DNA of 62,619 bases. Origin: Reinekea blandensis MED297. GTDB lineage: Bacteria; Pseudomonadota; Gammaproteobacteria; Pseudomonadales; Natronospirillaceae. The translations under genes and the position numbers were made by a program. Shown piece by piece: positions 60,618-62,619 of the stretch (the first letter of the stretch is position 1; the number at the start of each line of letters is the position of its first letter). The notes below the pieces were generated by a model. The model did no database searches, was not told where the DNA came from, and saw only the letters and a list, made by a program, of their open reading frames with translations. The stretch is from positions 34,251 to 96,869 of the forward strand of contig NZ_CH724153.1 in NCBI RefSeq assembly GCF_000153185.1, written 5' to 3'.

Positions 60618-61406
60618 TTACTCGATGTTGGCGCCTTCGCCAATCCATTTGTCAACGATGTCCTGATAGGTGCCATCGGCTTTGATTTCTGCCAGGGCTT
60701 CATTCAAAGCGGCGAGTAGCTGCGGCTTGTCCTGTTGGATGGAGATAGCAGCCGGCCAGCGTGGCAGTTCACCAACGTCGACCATCTTGATTTTGGTGTC
60801 GTTCTTTTTAACGGCCAACAGCACAGGAACATCGTCACCGATCATGATGTCGATGCGGCCAGTCGTCAGGGCGTTCAGCATGTCTGGCAGACCCTGGAAG
60901 GTTTGGTTTCTCCAGTTGCCATTCGCGTTTTCAACCGCCCATTGGTTACCGGTTTCACCCAGCGTAGAGCCGACACGTTTGCCTGCAAAGTCTTCAATGC
61001 TGTTGACGTCGTTGTTGTCTTCCTGAACCCAAACGGAAAGACCGGCGCTGTAATAAGAATCGGTAAAGTCGAGCACCTTACGACGCTCTTCGGTGTTACT
61101 CATGCTGCAAATGCAGGCATCGAAGCGACCGCCAGCCAGCGCGGCAATGATGCCGTTCCATGGTGATGATTGAACGTTTACTTCGACACCCATTTTTTCA
61201 GCCAGCGCTTTAGCAATGTCGACATCGAAACCGACCAGGTTACCGCTGTTGTCGACGAAGCTGAATGGAGGGTAAGCACCGGAGTTGACGACCTGAAACA
61301 CATCGTCCTGAATTTCATCCAGATCGCGTGCTTGAAGGGACAGGGGTAACGCCACCAGAAGGGCCGCAACCGTTAGGGCTTGGCGAGTTTTTTTAATGAG
61401 ATTCAT
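60618..61406 (-). CDS. Amino-acid ABC transporter substrate-binding protein
   Basis: 262 residues. Signal peptide (1-26, LSLQA-R), then a family 3 binding fold: SGAYPPFSFVDNSGNLVGFDVDIAKALAEKMG, RFDACICSMSNTEERRKVLDFTDSYY, and the C-terminal QDIVDKWIGEG. Periplasmic receptor for the importer. First gene of the leftward operon, divergent from the LysR regulator. Confidence 0.94.
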   Translation of the reverse strand: MNLIKKTRQALTVAALLVALPLSLQARDLDEIQDDVFQVVNSGAYPPFSFVDNSGNLVGFDVDIAKALAEKMGVEVNVQSSPWNGIIAALAGGRFDACICSMSNTEERRKVLDFTDSYYSAGLSVWVQEDNNDVNSIEDFAGKRVGSTLGETGNQWAVENANGNWRNQTFQGLPDMLNALTTGRIDIMIGDDVPVLLAVKKNDTKIKMVDVGELPRWPAAISIQQDKPQLLAALNEALAEIKADGTYQDIVDKWIGEGANIE

Positions 61407-61615
61407 GTTGATTTCTCCTTAGAAAAGAAAGGCTTAGTTTAATTTTTGTGTGAGCTTGCGCCGCTCTATTGATTTATTTTTATGGTTTCTTTTTTTAGGT
61501 GTTAATCGGTTGTGACTCGTCTGAGAAGCGCTAAAACTCTGGTTTTAACGGCTTCCCGTTGCAGGCCGACCATTGCATTCAAGCACCCGCCCATGTATAA
61601 AACAAATCAATATGA

Positions 61616-61631
61616 CTTATTCTGATATAAG
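61616..61631. promoter_or_regulatory. LysR-type binding site candidate
   Basis: CTTAT-N6-ATAAG is a symmetric site of the LysR T-N11-A kind, 16 bases before the LysR gene start and in the shared region with the transporter operon. Confidence 0.5.
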
Positions 61632-61646
61632 CTTGGATTATGCCAA

Positions 61647-62619
61647 ATGGAAAAGGCTGAGATAGAACGGTTTGCCCGAAATCTGGATTGGAATCTGCTT
61701 CAGGACTTTCTCGTTATTGTGGAAGAGAAGGGTGTGACGCGTGCTGCGACGCGATTACATGTGTCGCAACCGGCGGTAACCAACAAGCTGCAGCGCCTTG
61801 AAAAGTACATGGACAGTCACCTGATTGATCGGACCGCTCGTGAGTTCACGCTGACGGAAACCGGTCAGATGGTGTATGAAGAATGCGTTGAACTGTACAG
61901 CAACGTGTCGCGCATGGCGGAAACGTTAAAGGACGTGCGCGATAGCATTACCGGTCACGTTTCCGTGAACACGCCCACGCATGCGGAGTCCAAAGTGATT
62001 GATAATGCGTTGTGGAAGTTTCACAAAACGCACACCAAAGCGACGGTGTCGTTGCATGTCGCCACCAGTTGGGATGTGATTACCTCAGTGAAACGCAAAA
62101 ACGCCGCTTGCGGCATCGCACTGGTGACGTCAAGGACGAGCAGCCTGAATTACGATGTGATTTACCGCGAACGCTTTGGTTTGTATTGCGGGTATGGCAG
62201 TGAACTGTTCGGCCGCGATGACGTCAGTCTTGATGAAATTGCCGCGCAACCTTACGTAACCTTTCCGACCGATGTGATCGGTGGTGAGTTGCACAACTTT
62301 ACGGTGGCGAGAAAGAAAAGCGGGATCGACTCTGTCCCGATCAGTCAGTCGTATCATCTCGAGGAAATCCGCCGTCTGATCGAAATCGGGGTCGGCATCG
62401 GTCCGCATCCGGTGCATGTGGCCCAGCGATTTGTCGACCAGGGGCGACTGTGGCAGTTGAAAGCCTTTAACGACTATCCGGTGTTTGAGGTCTGCCTGAT
62501 CACCAATCCACGCATTCGTCTGAACGCTGCTGAGCAAGCCTTCATTAATATTATCCGCGACGAAATCTATAACACTCCGTTGGAAGAGCGCACTGTAGAG
62601 GCGTGTGTATATAACCCAT
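61647..62619 (+). CDS. LysR family transcriptional regulator (runs off the window)
   Basis: At least 324 residues, open to the last base, so the stop is missing but the length is near that of a full LysR protein. Helix-turn-helix GVTRAATRLHVSQPAVTNKLQRLEKYM (about 30-56), then the effector domain (DVRDSITGHVSVNTPTHAES). The ATG at 61647 follows GGATT. It is divergent from the ABC importer / M20 / racemase operon and is its likely activator, responding to the imported amino-acid compound. Confidence 0.9.
   Translation, partial: MEKAEIERFARNLDWNLLQDFLVIVEEKGVTRAATRLHVSQPAVTNKLQRLEKYMDSHLIDRTAREFTLTETGQMVYEECVELYSNVSRMAETLKDVRDSITGHVSVNTPTHAESKVIDNALWKFHKTHTKATVSLHVATSWDVITSVKRKNAACGIALVTSRTSSLNYDVIYRERFGLYCGYGSELFGRDDVSLDEIAAQPYVTFPTDVIGGELHNFTVARKKSGIDSVPISQSYHLEEIRRLIEIGVGIGPHPVHVAQRFVDQGRLWQLKAFNDYPVFEVCLITNPRIRLNAAEQAFINIIRDEIYNTPLEERTVEACVYNP

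Overview
The window reads as chromosomal DNA of a marine, probably halotolerant gammaproteobacterium; an Oceanospirillales-like lineage (Saccharospirillum/Reinekea-type) is my inference. Gene content supports this: the thrS-infC-rpmI-rplT block with an AUU-initiated infC, zur/znuA, menA, SirB, YidD and many osmolyte or amino-acid related transport and catabolic genes. No rRNA, tRNA, CRISPR array or prophage is visible.

Layout. 1-4.4 kb: a small rhodanese, divergent from an anaerobic-type electron-transfer operon (five-motif cytochrome c, nine-motif membrane-anchored cytochrome c related to octaheme tetrathionate reductases, cytochrome b561-like subunit). 4.5-12.9 kb: core translation genes (thrS, infC, rpmI, rplT), galE behind a LacI-type operator, divergent zur/znuA around a Zur box, and RNase II. 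12.9-17.5 kb: TPR lipoprotein plus class III nucleotide cyclase, SirB, an MscS channel. 17.5-20.9 kb: an AT-rich accessory stretch with an LprI-domain protein, a hypothetical gene and an orphan prepilin. 20.9-27.9 kb: S66 peptidase, Trm112-like protein, YidD, CysS, a double-domain 6-pyruvoyl-tetrahydropterin-synthase-like protein, and the late cobalamin genes (phosphatase, cobS, cobT, cobU). 28-33.5 kb: GrpB-family protein, solute-binding protein, and a MocR regulator divergent from a DUF1127/LysE pair.

33.5-38.4 kb holds the most intriguing locus. Four tightly coupled leftward genes (desaturase with three His boxes, PhnD-like binding protein without a signal peptide, Fe(II)/2-oxoglutarate oxygenase, DddP-like M24 protein) sit divergent from an XRE regulator. 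The M24 protein keeps the DddP metal ligands but has Asn where DddP has its catalytic Asp, so it is probably not a DMSP lyase.

40-44.5 kb is an integron-cassette-like island without an integrase. It has leftward genes separated by attC-like sites, one of which is split by an intact IS3-family element with a 3-bp target duplication. It also holds a decayed relative of that element, a HEPN-like protein and a frameshifted gene. 45-56 kb contains a secreted cupin plus carboxymuconolactone-decarboxylase pair, a cation efflux protein behind a MerR-type promoter, a BASS transporter, menA, a secreted Cys-nucleophile hydrolase, an MFS transporter, a YegD-like Hsp70, hemolysin III and a hydrolase-OsmC fusion. 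56-62.6 kb is a coherent catabolic operon: polar amino-acid ABC importer (SBP, two permeases, ATPase), M20 amidohydrolase and a broad-spectrum-type amino-acid racemase, divergent from a LysR regulator that runs off the window end. The menaquinone gene menA at 48.5 kb fits with quinol-fed anaerobic respiration by the cytochrome operon at the start.
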